DNA of 64,000 nucleotides from Calocera cornea HHB12733. Lineage: Eukaryota; Basidiomycota; Dacrymycetes; Dacrymycetales; Dacrymycetaceae. The stretch is from assembly GCA_001632435.1 (NCBI GenBank), contig KV424062.1, positions 1 through 64,000 of the forward strand, given 5' to 3'. The notes under the pieces were generated by a model. That model was not told where the DNA came from. It saw only the letters and a list, made by a program, of their open reading frames with translations, and ran no database searches. Positions 47,103-57,692 of the stretch are shown here, piece by piece (positions within the stretch are counted from its first letter, which is position 1; every line of letters begins with the position of its first letter). The translations under genes were made by a program, and so were the position numbers.

Positions 47103-48433
47103 ATGGCTCCTCGTGTTCCTCTCATTTTCGTGAGTGCCTCTCGATGACGGCCGATACATGCGCTGACTATGCCATCAGGGCACGTAAGTCTGCTACGCAA
47201 GCCCCCCTGGTGTGGGAAAGCATGATCTGGGACTGATCATAATCACAGCATGACAATGGGTGAGCCGGGCGAGAACGGTAAGTCGTGAAACCGTCCACAA
47301 AGAGGAATGTTGGCTAACGTGTACTGCAGCCGTCCGGACCCCCAAGCTCGACGACTGCCAGGCGATCTTGGACACGTTCTACAAGCACGGCGGGCGAGAG
47401 CTCGACACTGCTCGTGTCTACGCGGGCGGTACGACCGAGAAGGTGTGCCGCGTTCTCTCTTGCAGTACCGCCGTCTAACGACCATGTGCAGTACCTGGCG
47501 CAGCTCAACCTGCGCGACTCTACGATCGACACCAAGTGCGCGCCGCGCTGGCACCCGGACGGGCACAAGCCCAACGCCGTCCGCGAGTCACTCCTTACGT
47601 CACTCAAGACGCTCAAAGTGGACAAGGTCCGTGTGTTCTACCTACACGCGCCCGACCACAACGTGAGCAGCCTGATATACGACTTTGTGGCGTGAGCTGA
47701 CGCTGCTGCAGTTCCCGTATGAGCAGACCGTTGAGGAGGTCAACAAGCTTTACAACGAGGGGCACTTGTAAGCGCACTCTTGCGCGAGTTTGGGTTATGA
47801 TCTGACACCAAACCTTCAGCGAGATCTTCGGCCTGTCGAACTACGCAGCCTGGGAAGTGGCCGAGATCTGGAACATCTGCAACGAGCGCGGGTGGGTCAA
47901 GCCGCGTATCTACCAAGGCATGTACAATGCCATCGCGCGCGCGCTCGAGCCTGAGCTCGCGCCCTGCCTGCGCAAGTACAATATCCGACTGGTCATCTAC
48001 AACCCTCTTGCTGGTGGCCTCCTCGCGGGCAAAATTCTGAACTTGAACGAGGACCTCCCCGCTGGCAGGTTCAAGGGCGAGAGCGCGAGCGCGGTCATGT
48101 ACCGCCAGCGGTACCTCAAGGACGCGTACATCAACGCGTGCAAGACCATCAAGGCTGCTGCTGTGAGCGTGCATATCTTCCTCGCATTGTGTGTGACTGA
48201 CACCGCAAAAGGACAAGCACGGCTTCACCATGACGGAGGTGGCCCTGCGGTGGTGCCAGCATCACAGCGTCCTCATCCCAACCGATGGTGTCATCTTCGG
48301 CGGAACCAGCGTGGCACAGGTCGAGGCCAACTGCGTCGACAGTGAGAAGGGGCCGCTGCCGGCAGACGTCATCCAGGCCCTCGACGAGGCGTGGATCTCC
48401 ATCGGCCACAATTCGCCCACTTACCTTCGTTGA
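47103..48433 (+). CDS. Aldo-keto reductase (aflatoxin-aldehyde reductase/AKR7-like) with a 5-nt microexon
   Basis: It is an NADPH-dependent aldo-keto reductase with a TIM-barrel fold that reduces aldehydes or ketones. Exon 1 (47103-47129) encodes MAPRVPLIF, exon 2 is only five bases (47179-47183, GGCAC), and exon 3 starts at 47249. Joined they read IFGTMTMGEPGEN, the family's first-strand motif. Catalytic tetrad residues are visible: ELDTARVYAGG (Asp and Tyr), and an STIDTKCAPRW strand supplying the lysine. The later VFYLHAPDHN carries the histidine. NPLAGGLLAGK and MTEVALRWCQHHS are also typical. The C-terminus is EAWISIGHNSPTYLR. About seven introns are needed. The natural substrate is unknown. 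Confidence 0.9.
47179..47183 (+). other. 5-nt microexon of the aldo-keto reductase gene
   Basis: GGCAC is flanked by an upstream intron (47130-47178, GTGAGT...CATCAG) and a downstream intron (47184-47248, GTAAGT...TCACAG). It supplies the Gly codon and two bases of the Thr codon in the conserved GTM motif. Confidence 0.8.
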
Positions 48434-48676
48434 GGCGGTGCCGTGCGACCAACAGCTGCTTCCAGCGGTCCTGTGCTCGGACCGATTTCGATCTGCTTGT
48501 ACCCATACATGTGCAGAATTAAGAATGAATCGAATAAGGTTGTATTACGTGACACCGTGCAACAGGCTAGGCTACAGGATCTACCGATACGTGTATTGGT
48601 ACAATGCGGTGATATACATGTCATCCATCGGGTTAGGGAGATGCCGGGCGCCTCGGCAAACCGCGAGCTAGGTTGC
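48434..48676. other. Convergent 3' spacer
   Basis: 243 bp between two converging genes, presumably 3' untranslated sequence. Nothing else was seen. Confidence 0.5.
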
Positions 48677-50093
48677 TTAGTCCAGAATAAGATAGCGTGT
48701 GACGAGAAGAGCACGAGGACCGAGGGCTGGCGTGGCGCCTGGTGGCTTCTCCTGGGGTCTAAGAGCGTCTACATTCATAGGCTCGTCCTCCTTTGTAAGT
48801 ATGATTGCGTTTTGATCTTCGATAACGGACTCCGGGAGCTCCTCCGGCTCGGACTCTGTGACTTTGTGTGGTGCTTCGTCCTTATTCGGCTGCTCGTCTG
48901 AGTTTGCTGGAGGTAGCCCCTCCTCGAGACCCTCAATGGGAGACTTGAGAGGCTTGTCGAGCACATCACCCCATGGCTTCCATACACCCACAGTCATTCC
49001 CTCCTTGAGCTCTTTATTGTTGCCTGGACCGAACAGCACAATACCCTCCGTCCAGCTGCTTGCGTCCCGTGGCGCAGCATTCTGGACTGTGCGGCATTGC
49101 GTCAATGTGCGACCAGACAGGCTTGACAATACAGCAGTGATGTGGACTTTGAAATCAGGCGAGGCAGAGGCTGATCCTTCGGATATGTACCAGAGCTTGT
49201 TCGAGGTTGCTTGCTTCGAGATAATCATATCGGCACGGTCAGCAAGACCACCTCTGTCAAGCTAGTCAGCGGGTAGTACATGGGTATATGCATTGGGCAA
49301 ACCGGTGCCCAACACACATTGGAAGAATCGGACTCACTTTGCATGCGCCCTACCCTTCTTCTCTGGGCTTGGCAAGAGTCCTCGATCCAATTCATCTATA
49401 TGAGCTCCGTCCGATCCATCGCTTTTCACAGTGAATACGGGCCTCAATGACGCCTTCTGCGGCGAGTCGGCAATTGGGAACCTCGCGGTCACAGGAGATC
49501 GGACCGATTTCCCTGCTGATGGCGGGACCAGCTGCTTGAGATGCGAGAGAGGGTTGTGTATGCGCTCATTTGAGTTCGCTTGTTTGCCAGGGAGTGCAAA
49601 CGCGGGCGGTCCAGTCCGGCGCTGTGCTGGAGGCCGTGTCGGGGTCGAAGGCGGCAAGGAGATCTGCCGGCCTAATTGGGAGGCAGTCTGAAGTAGACGC
49701 GAAGGGTCTGACGTAGAGGCACCGTTGGTTCGAGCTGCCGCAGAGGTCGAGGCTTCTTGACGTCGGGACGCAGAGAGCACGGGTGGCACAGCTACAGGGG
49801 TAGGCTCCCGGCTGAAGGCAGGCCTGATCCACGGAACAGAGCGCGCAGCTGTGAGGACGACATTCCCAGCCTTCGCAGATACACGCTGGTCCGGCATGGA
49901 GAAGGAGCTGTTGAACCAGGAGTTGGTTGGCGCTGTCCTCTTATGCGCCTTACGCGCAGACTCCTGCGATGGGGGTCAATATGGACAGCATACATCGAGG
50001 TGGTCGTATGCGTACCTCGTCCCCATCCACTGCCTCCAGACGTCTCTTGCCAATACCAGGTAGATCCTCTCCCCATACCTGCTCATCGGACAT
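48677..50093 (-). CDS. Hypothetical protein, disordered N-terminus and small C-terminal domain
   Basis: I do not recognise the family. ATG at 50093 gives MSDEQVWGEDLPGIGKRRLE. An intron with donor GTACGC and acceptor ATCGCAG joins this to ESARKAHKRTAPTNSWFNSS in phase 0. Residues up to about 220 are rich in Ser, Pro, Arg and Ala with many basic patches, as in nuclear proteins. After another intron a compact region follows: MIISKQATSNKLWYISEGSA, FKVHITAVLSSLSGRTLTQC, GIVLFGPGNNKELKEGMTVG and VWKPW. Its alternating hydrophobic pattern suggests a beta-barrel such as an OB fold, which is only an impression. The C-terminal tail is acidic with Glu/Asp/Pro clusters. Clean splice junctions support a real gene. 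Confidence 0.7.
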
Positions 50094-51020
50094 ATCCGAT
50101 CCTCGTTATCTGGCTCTGAGATTTGGGTAGATGGCGAGCGATGTTGCGAGAGATGGTGGTCGCGAGCGAAGCAGCGAGAAGCGCGAAGGCATGAGGAGCA
50201 ATTGTCAAGACACAGGCGCGCGATTCGAGTGGGTCGATATGTACGCAGATTTCGGAGGCGTCCAGAGGTTTATTTGCATTTGTAAGCACAGCTGCGGTCT
50301 TGTACGCATATATCAACAACGCTGGCAGGAAAGGCGATAGGCTCGAGGAGTCGTTATCGTCGTCAATGGAAGCGCAACGCGTCCAGGCTGGCCAGCGCGT
50401 CGTCCCGCTCGGAAGCATGGGCGTCATCGGAACATCGGGGTAACATCGTCCTCCCGCTCATATGTAACTGCCACAGATCATCGTATCGATTCAAGCATGG
50501 GAGCTACAACAGGACTAAAGTAACGAAACAGCGAGCTCTACACTCTTGGGGTACACCACAGGGATCCTCTCCCCGTTCACCAGTAAACATCAAGAATCAA
50601 CAGAGCCAACCTCGTAGGATGAGAAACGTGAAAGATCAACAAGGGAAAAAACAAAACCAAACAATGTCAAACAGAATTTACAACCGAAGAGGGAATGAAT
50701 GAAGGGGAATTTGGTCACCGTGCTCGGGGTAGTGAACTGATCGTGATCGATCATCGATGAGATGAGATATCCTGGGGGGACGGAAAGGGAAGAAAGGTAA
50801 TGTGAAAGCGGGAGACGGTGACATGTGGCCGAAGCTTGCAGATAGAGACATTGTTGATCGATTCGTATCAGAGATTCATGGTCAATCGGATTCGATGGTG
50901 GGGAGATTGTACATCATCCAGAGAAGCGATGGGGTCGATAAGGCACGGCATGGCCTCTTTTGTCTTCTGTTCCTCGTTACTGTTATTGCGCATGCTATCG
51001 CGCATCGATTGGTTGCGGAG
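50094..51020. other. Intergenic region, 3' flank of the GATA-factor gene
   Basis: About 930 bp between two minus-strand genes. The part near 50600-50800 is A/G-rich and is probably the long 3' untranslated region of the GATA factor; the left part holds the promoter of the hypothetical gene. No gene was recognised. Confidence 0.5.
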
Positions 51021-54000
51021 CTAGTCCTCTGGTTCTTCCTCATGCTCCGTCTTGACGTAGTTGTTCCTCTTGTTCAGGTAATCTTCAGAAGGTCCCGGCG
51101 CCTCCAGGATCCCAGTAGGGCCCCATCCATGCGCGTAGTGGCTCTCGTACATCTTGGGGTCTCTGTGTGGACCGTAGAAGTCCTGGCTGGAGTGGTTCTG
51201 GACGTACGATGTTGATCGATCGGCTTCTGATGAGCCGCCGTATTGCGCACGGCTGGGCTCGTTATAAGCACCGTACGGATGCTGGTAATCGTACGGGGCG
51301 TGGACGGGAGTGTACTCCTTGCCCTTCCCGGTATCGGGGCGCGACTCCCCACTCGGAGGGTTATAGCTGCTCGCAGACTCGGGGTCGCTGCGCGCAGCGG
51401 GCACACTATAGCCCTCCCACGTTGCTTCGACAGTTCTAGCATCGACACTCGAGCCTTGCCCGTTGGGTGGATTCACCTGCTCGGAGCGATATTCAGCCCA
51501 AGCAGGCTGCGGCGGCCTTGTGCCTGTCGTCGGCGGTGCCTGGTCGTAGCCATGTGGTGAGTAGTGTCCAGAATCCACGGTCGGGTCCTGGTAGTTCGGT
51601 CGAGGAGAAGGGCGCTTCATACTGTCCGTGGGCGGCTGGTTGGCCCAGCTCGCCGAGTGCGCATTGTACATCGCGGCGCTCTCGCGAGCCGTCTGCTCGT
51701 GCGCTTGCATAGCCGCATTCAACGAAGTCAGCATCCAAGCCTGGTTCGCCGGGAACGGCTGAGCGCGCGTGTTGTCTTCCATCGACAGGTCCTGCTCGCC
51801 ATCAGCGTGCATCGCGTACCAGCTCTCTACCTGCGGGAAGATGGCACCGATCTCTGCAGGTTGTGGCTGGATGGTGTGCTGATGCGGGTCGATGGGGCTG
51901 AGCTCCCACGGACGATGATGTATTGCCGTGCCCCGGTACGCGGGATACTCTGCTGCAGAATACTGTGTGGTGGCCGTGCGCTCTCCACTATGCTGCTCTG
52001 GCTGATACTGCTCATGGGCCGTGTACTGATAGACGTCCTCGGTGTGCGAGTGGACGGGTTGCGGGATCGTAAGAGCTGGCAGTTGGCGATGAGGCGCAGG
52101 ATCGGGCTCGTTCGGCACAAGCGTCGGCTGTGGCTGGTGCCGATGGTACGGCTCATCCTCGAGGCGGCGTCTCTTGGGATCACGCTCCTCGTCCGAGTCG
52201 TGTCGGCCATACGACATCTGAGGATCGCCTCCAGAGTAGCCATTGTTCTCGCTTGCCGCCAGGTGGCTGGAGGTCGCATACGAGCTATAGGGCTGCGGTC
52301 CGGATTGACCATACCCATCGCGACTGTAGTTGCTGTACGACGGGCCGGCCTGAGGCTGATCCTGATCGTCGCCGGCCAGTTGATCAACTTCCTCGTCATC
52401 GCCATCGTCCCTCATGGAGCCAGCAGCAGCAGCATCAGACCCAGCAGGGATAGTGAACAGCATCCGCTCTTGTGGCGCCTGGCGCTGGCCCCGTTGCATG
52501 TTCGGGGACTGGATGCGAGAGGCAGACGGGCTTGTGGCTCCTGGCGTGGTGGAGCTGCCCAGTGGGGTTCGAGAGTCGTTACGAGTCCGTTTCTTGGGCG
52601 TCTCGCTGCGAAGGGATCGTGGCCGGTGAGTGCTGTGGAGTTTGAAGCTGCGCTGCATCAGTATAAGGACGCACAGCTGGCGTTGAGGTACTCACTACAA
52701 TCCACAGGCGTTGCAGAGGGTCTTCCCATCCGGGTCCTTCCTCCACAGCGGCGTGTTGGTCGTATCGCAGTTCGAGCACTTTGTCGGCTCCTGCGGCTGG
52801 CCCGAGTACTGGCCCGAGTTCTTGTACGCCGAGTTCGCGTCCCTCTGGAGGTTGACTGGCCGCGGCCGCTTGTGCTGCCTGTCGTCCGGCTCGGTCAGTA
52901 AGGAGGGCCACGCGAGGCTGAAAGGGAAGGGGGGGACTTGCTTTGCGTAGAGACCGCAGGCGTTGCAGTTGAGCTCGTCGATGAGCCCGCGGCGCCAGAG
53001 CGGGGTCCGCTTCGCCCCACAGTTCGCGCACTGCGCCTCGTCCTCCGGGAGGGAGAGGCGCCCGCGGATCGAGCCGACGCCCGCTGAGAGTCCCTGTCCG
53101 AGCTCCGGGACTAGCCCGTCGATCCCGATGATGAGCGCTGGACGGGGTGCGCCGACGCTGCTCGGGCCGGGCTCGTTTTCCATCAGCGGAGGGCCGAACT
53201 GGCTGTTGTTCGGATTGGGGTAGTGTGGGCCGATGATGTCTTCGCCGAATGTGTTCGAGGGATGGTATAGTTCTGGGTTGGCCTGGACCAGCAGCGCCTC
53301 CGGCGACCAGTCCGGGTACCCGTCCGGAGGGTTGTTCGCAAACAGCGTTGGGAACGCCATGAGCCCTCCGTTCGCGAGGACGCTTGACGCAGCGCCCGCG
53401 TCCAGCTCCGAGTCCATGCTGTCAAAGCTGTCCATGCTGACCGACTTGGTGGCCTTCGCGTCCCTCGCGGTGGCCATCTTGTCCGCAAGCGCCTGCTTCT
53501 CCCTGGCCTGGCGCTCGCGCTTCCTGCGCGCCTGCTCCTCGCGCAGGCGCCGCTCCGCCTCGCGCTTCTCCTTCTCGCGGAAGTCCGGGTCGACCGCGAA
53601 CGTGATCTGCATGTCCTTCATGTGCTGCGCGGCGACGTGCGCGTCGCGGAACTCGCCCCGCTCACGTTTGCGCTGGATCGCCGCCGCCGCATACGCAGAC
53701 GACTCGCGGCAGCGCTGAATCTCGAGCGCGCGCTGGCGGATGTGCTCTGCTGACTCGTTGGGCTGGTACTCCGGCGCCGAGAGGTCCTCGATGTTCCTGC
53801 AGTCCAAGTTGAACAAAGGGTCTCGCCGCAGGAACACGCATATACGCACTTTCCCTTCTCCTTATCCAGCTTCTCGCCCATATTCCGCCCGAACCGCTTG
53901 AAGTCCCGCCTGTTCTTCGTGTTCTCGTTCTCGAGCATGATCGACTGGATGTACCATAGCCGCCAGCTGAGGTTCTCGAGGCGGGCACCTGGGCTCGCTA

Positions 54001-54187
54001 GGTCAGACACGCGCACGAATTCGGATGCGTGGGGAGGCGCTCACCTTGTTCGAGGAATGAGGCGACCTTCGTGCAGACCTTCCACGTACGCGTGAGCGAG
54101 TCTGGGTCGCTGAGGCTGCCGAACGGTGTCGCGAACGACTTGTTGCCCTGGGGCAGTGGTCAGATGCGCTTGGCCGGGGAGGGGGGG
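51021..54187 (-). CDS. Two-finger GATA transcription factor with AreA/Gln3-type N-terminal region, 5' end in gap
   Basis: GATA factors of this kind control nitrogen, iron or light responses in fungi. The readable N-terminus, next to the gap, has [17 protein letters not shown] spliced to [20 protein letters not shown]. This resembles the DUF1752 region of AreA/Gln3-type regulators. A charged coiled-coil-like stretch ([19 protein letters not shown], about 53590-53500) follows. Finger 1 is CANC-x17-CNAC (about 53040-52965). Finger 2 is CSNC-x17-CNAC (about 52775-52700), continued after an intron by [20 protein letters not shown]. The roughly 530-residue tail is rich in Tyr, Gln, Pro and Ser and ends in acidic EHEEEPED. 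The intron after finger 1 can be read as GC-AG or GT-AG. The start codon and first exon lie in or beyond the gap at 54188-54387. Confidence 0.87.
52879..52941 (-). other. Candidate GC-AG intron in the first GATA finger tail
   Basis: The donor reads GCAAGT, a perfect match to GC-type donors, with branch site TTACTGACC and acceptor GACAG. Shifting both ends by four bases gives a GT-AG intron (52937-52875) of the same 63-nt length with a poor donor GTCCCC. Both versions encode the same residues, KQHKRPRP, differing only in CAG versus CAA. Confidence 0.65.
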
Positions 54188-54387
54188 NNNNNNNNNNNNN
54201 NNNNNNNNNNNNNNNNNNNNNNNNNNNNNNNNNNNNNNNNNNNNNNNNNNNNNNNNNNNNNNNNNNNNNNNNNNNNNNNNNNNNNNNNNNNNNNNNNNNN
54301 NNNNNNNNNNNNNNNNNNNNNNNNNNNNNNNNNNNNNNNNNNNNNNNNNNNNNNNNNNNNNNNNNNNNNNNNNNNNNNNNNNNNNNN
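54188..54387. other. Assembly gap (200 N)
   Basis: A run of N flanked by G-rich simple sequence. It hides the 5' part of the GATA-factor gene. Confidence 1.
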
Positions 54388-55756
54388 GGGAGAGGACGGG
54401 AGGAAGGAGGAAAAGAGATGATGATGAGCAATAATGGGGGGGAGAGGGGGGCGAGCGGGGGATGAAAAGAGGGAGAGGAAGCGGGAAGCGGCAGATTGTG
54501 ATGGAGGACACGCGAACGAGGACGACGACGGGGGAGGGGTGGGAAAGGGGTGCGGCTCACGCAGCCGTCCCATTCGCTAGCTCGCTCGTCATGCCCGCGG
54601 TCGGAATAGCCAGCTGGGCATCTCTCAAGGCAGAAGAACACCGGACGAAGCAGTCTGGAGAGGAGAGCACCAAGTCGCGCCGGCGGTTGGGGCGGTACGG
54701 CCCCGTTCTGATCAAAAGGCACGACCCGCTGTGCAGCGGCATCCACGATTCAAGCGGCTGTCTGCCAGTCTGCACTCGGAAGCAGACCCTTGCAGGCCGT
54801 TGTTGCGTGATCGTCCCTGCCCGCCAATGCTTGTCAAGCGCCATTATGCGGAAATAACAATTGCATCGTGGGGGGGCGAGGTGCCGCACCAACACGTGCT
54901 GCTGACATTCATGGGCCCCGCGCAGCCGTGCCTCCCTTTGATCCAACGACTCGGTAGTGTCGAACAGCCCCGCACGGGAGTAAAGCCCGCTCTCGTCGCG
55001 CTTTGTTACGCTAGACCAGATCCAAATGCAGGTGCACCCTTATTTAGGGGGTCTCCAGGTCCTGCCTGTTGCTGCATTTCCGGCGATGCTTCGCTTACGA
55101 CATCAGCGGCGGCTCGGATGAAAAATTGCACCAGCAACAACTTGAAACGCTGGGCTCGCTTTGCCCTTTCGCGGAATGCGCCAACAGCCTGAATCATGTG
55201 GGGGTGTTGACAGCGAAGGCTCGCGTATGCGGCCGACGAGGTCATATGGGACGCGGTCCTGCATGTCAGGCGATAATTCCACGCGCACCATTGGCTGGCG
55301 AAGCATGTCTAAAACTGGTCTCGGCCCGTTTCACCATGTTGCCAATCGAAACTCGTCCCCTGCAGGCACACCACTTGCACTTTCCAGCTCAGTCCTGCTC
55401 GGAGGTGGACTTCCCCGGACGCGGTCGTATACCTCGACCGCATCGATACATCGATAGGCCCCTTCCCCAGTCGCATTCCAGCACAGCAATTATCATGCTC
55501 GTCCCTCCCTGTCAGGCGGGGGTTATCCAATCCCGTCTTCCCACGTCTTGTTATCGCGTCAGCATCGACAGCTCATAGGGTTCGGGAGAATCTCCAAGAG
55601 GACGAGGGACTTCCGGTAGTTCGGCCAGCCGCCTCCGTAAGATTCTTTACACGCTCGTCCCCTGCCGACTTCAGTGTGGGACGTCTTCACCCACGGAGCA
55701 TGTCGTTTCTGATGGCAAGGTACAGAGACGCACGTGGGGCTCAGGGGCAACCTGTG

Positions 55757-55766
55757 TATATAAAAG
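55757..55766 (+). promoter_or_regulatory. TATA box (TATATAAAAG-like)
   Basis: A consensus-quality TATA element not obviously assigned to a known gene. The nearest plus-strand ATG is about 30 bp downstream. Confidence 0.5.
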
Positions 55767-55795
55767 CGTTGATGCTTCTCAGCAGGTTTTCTTGA

Positions 55796-56072
55796 ATGGA
55801 TCTGCTTCTACCATCCAGCGATTCTAATGGCGTACATGCTGGCGGCGAGCTGAACATCGATCGAAATCATCCATTGATGGTTGCGGTAGCTACATCCGCC
55901 GCAACTCTTCGGAGATACGACGTTTCATCATTCCCAGGTACATACTGTATCACATCTCATCGATATGATTGGTTCAGCTGATTTCTTCTCATCTTATCCG
56001 AAGCTTCATACTGCTTCCGCACGCTCCTCCGCGAATCTGCAGCATGTTTCCAGGAACATCGTAATGGCATGA
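55796..56072 (+). CDS. Possible small spliced gene (78 residues), tentative
   Basis: An ATG at 55796 opens MDLLLPSSDSNGVHAGGELN. Removing a 40-nt segment (55938-55977, GTACAT...GGTTCAG) keeps the frame and gives a 78-residue product ending SRNIVMA. Without splicing the frame stops at 55981. A strong TATA box just upstream is the main support. Against it, the distance from TATA to ATG is only about 39 bp, the intron lacks a clear CTRAY branch site, and the protein matches nothing familiar. It has no CaaX end, so it is not an obvious mating pheromone precursor. Confidence 0.2.
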
Positions 56073-56510
56073 CCCTAGGGAAGCAGCTTCCCGAGACCCC
56101 AGAGTCAATACAAACAGGAAGTGCTGACATAACGCTGCGGCTCTCACGAAGACGCAGCTGCCGCTTCCTGTCAGCGCGGCATCCGGCCGGCAACCGCGTT
56201 GACTTTCTCGGCCGATGGTGACAGCCAAGTGGGGCAAAGCGGGACAATTTCTGCCGACGTTCGTGGGAGTTTGTAGAACAAGCCAACTCAATCATGCGGT
56301 GCCGCCGCAGGGCGCTGCGCAAGCTGCTGCCGGTGAATATGGCACACCCCATCCGGTCCTCTGACCCTTGCTTCGCGAAACTCGTTGTGGTGGTACCATT
56401 GCTCCGCGGGGGTGCGGAACAGTTCTCTCGCCGCCGAGCCAGCGCCCTCTGTAACCCGGATGTTAGAACATTTATTGTCTACCCACAGATCCCAATGATA
56501 ACGATAACAT

Positions 56511-57692
56511 CTACGCCAGCGCCGCCTCGAGGCTCGCCGCATCAGTGGTCCAGCCGCGCACTACAGACAGGCTGAGATCAGCGATGCGTTCGAGAGGGAC
56601 ATGCGGGGACTTACTCTCGGTTGCGAAGTATGCGGTCTGGGTGACGCTGCATAGAAGGTCAGGCATGTCCTAGTCACTTGAAATGATTGCTTACTAGTCG
56701 GGGTTGCCAGTCGCAGCGAGGTCCTTGACGAGGATGATGTCATAGCCCTGCAGAACGCGTAAGTATATGGGCCGCAATCACAACATGTCAACTTACAAGG
56801 TAGTAGGCATCAGCCATGGTGCCCCAGACACAGATATCGGTGTTAACTGGCCCAACGTGAGCTGTCGCCGCAACCCGCATGCATCCTTACTAACCACCAC
56901 CGAAGAACGTCGTCGTAATATCGTTCTCCTCGAGCCAGAGGTTGAGCGGCTGGCTGCCCGTCAGGCCGCTGTAGCGGTTCTTCCACAGCCAGACGTCCGT
57001 CCCGGCGGCAATGCCCTCGTCGGCGAGCTCCTTGAGCGGGCCGTAGAGCTGGGCGTTCCAGGAGCCCTTGGCGAGCTTGCCTCCCATGTCGGTGCCGTCG
57101 TCGAGCGCGCCGATGGACTCGCCGAAGACCTCTGGGGAAGAGTTCAGTGACGCGCCTACAGGTTCAAGGTATGGGCGTACTCTTGTCACGCCTGTACGAG
57201 CTGTACAGGTAGGAAGGAGGGATGGTCTTCAGGTCGGCCTTGTGGAAGCCCATCTGTCACGACGTTAGCCGGAAATTCGAATGCGCCCTGGTGTTCGCGC
57301 TCACGTTGCACCAGACGACGGGCATACCGGCTTTGCGGGCCGCTTTGACAGATTCGATCATGGTGGGTATCATCTCCCGGCCGAGCTTGCCATTGCAGCA
57401 CTTCTCGTGCAAGAAGTAGTCTACGCCACAGGGTCAGTGGGTTCCTTCACACAATACGATGATGATCCAGCTTACTCTGCATGTCGATGATGACCAGGGC
57501 AGACCTCTTCGGGTTGATGAGGACCTCCTCCTTGCCCGTCTTGAGCGGCCTGCCGCCAGCGACGCCGCGGGTCAGGTCGGTGCCCTTCTCGGACTTGAGC
57601 CAGCTTCACTCAATGGTCAGCTTGCACGGCAATCAAGTCAGAGATCGGTATGCTCACTAGTTGAACTCGTTGCCAAACTTCAATGCAGACAT
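56511..57692 (-). CDS. Isochorismatase-family cysteine hydrolase
   Basis: The family uses a Cys-Asp-Lys triad to hydrolyse amides or vinyl ethers of small molecules (nicotinamide, isochorismate, ureidoacrylate and others). ATG at 57692 gives MSALKFGNEFNY, spliced to WLKSEKGTDLTRGVAGGRPL and RSALVIIDMQ, whose Asp is the expected triad acid. Further pieces are KCCNGKLGREMIPTMIESVK, AGMPVVWCN and LAKGSWNAQLYGPL. NRYSGLTGSQPLNLWLEEND is next, then TTTFFGGG-VNTDICVWGTMADAYYLGYDI, where the nucleophile Cys sits in the TDICV motif. The end, VTQTAYFATEMRGWTTDAAS, is rebuilt over two introns. About seven short introns are needed. It resembles fungal isochorismatase-like proteins of unassigned substrate rather than classical nicotinamidase. 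Its promoter faces the first permease gene. Confidence 0.88.

Larger units (their letters stand above)
54388..56510. other. Intergenic region between the GATA-factor and isochorismatase genes
   Basis: About 2.1 kb, presumably including the GATA-factor promoter and possibly its missing first exon near the gap. No conserved gene was recognised. A strong TATA element with a possible small gene is listed separately. Confidence 0.45.

Noticed and set aside
50083..50427. A 114-codon minus-strand frame upstream of the hypothetical gene
   Set aside because: It overlaps the true first exon in another frame and would not join to it in phase. It is probably 5' flank.
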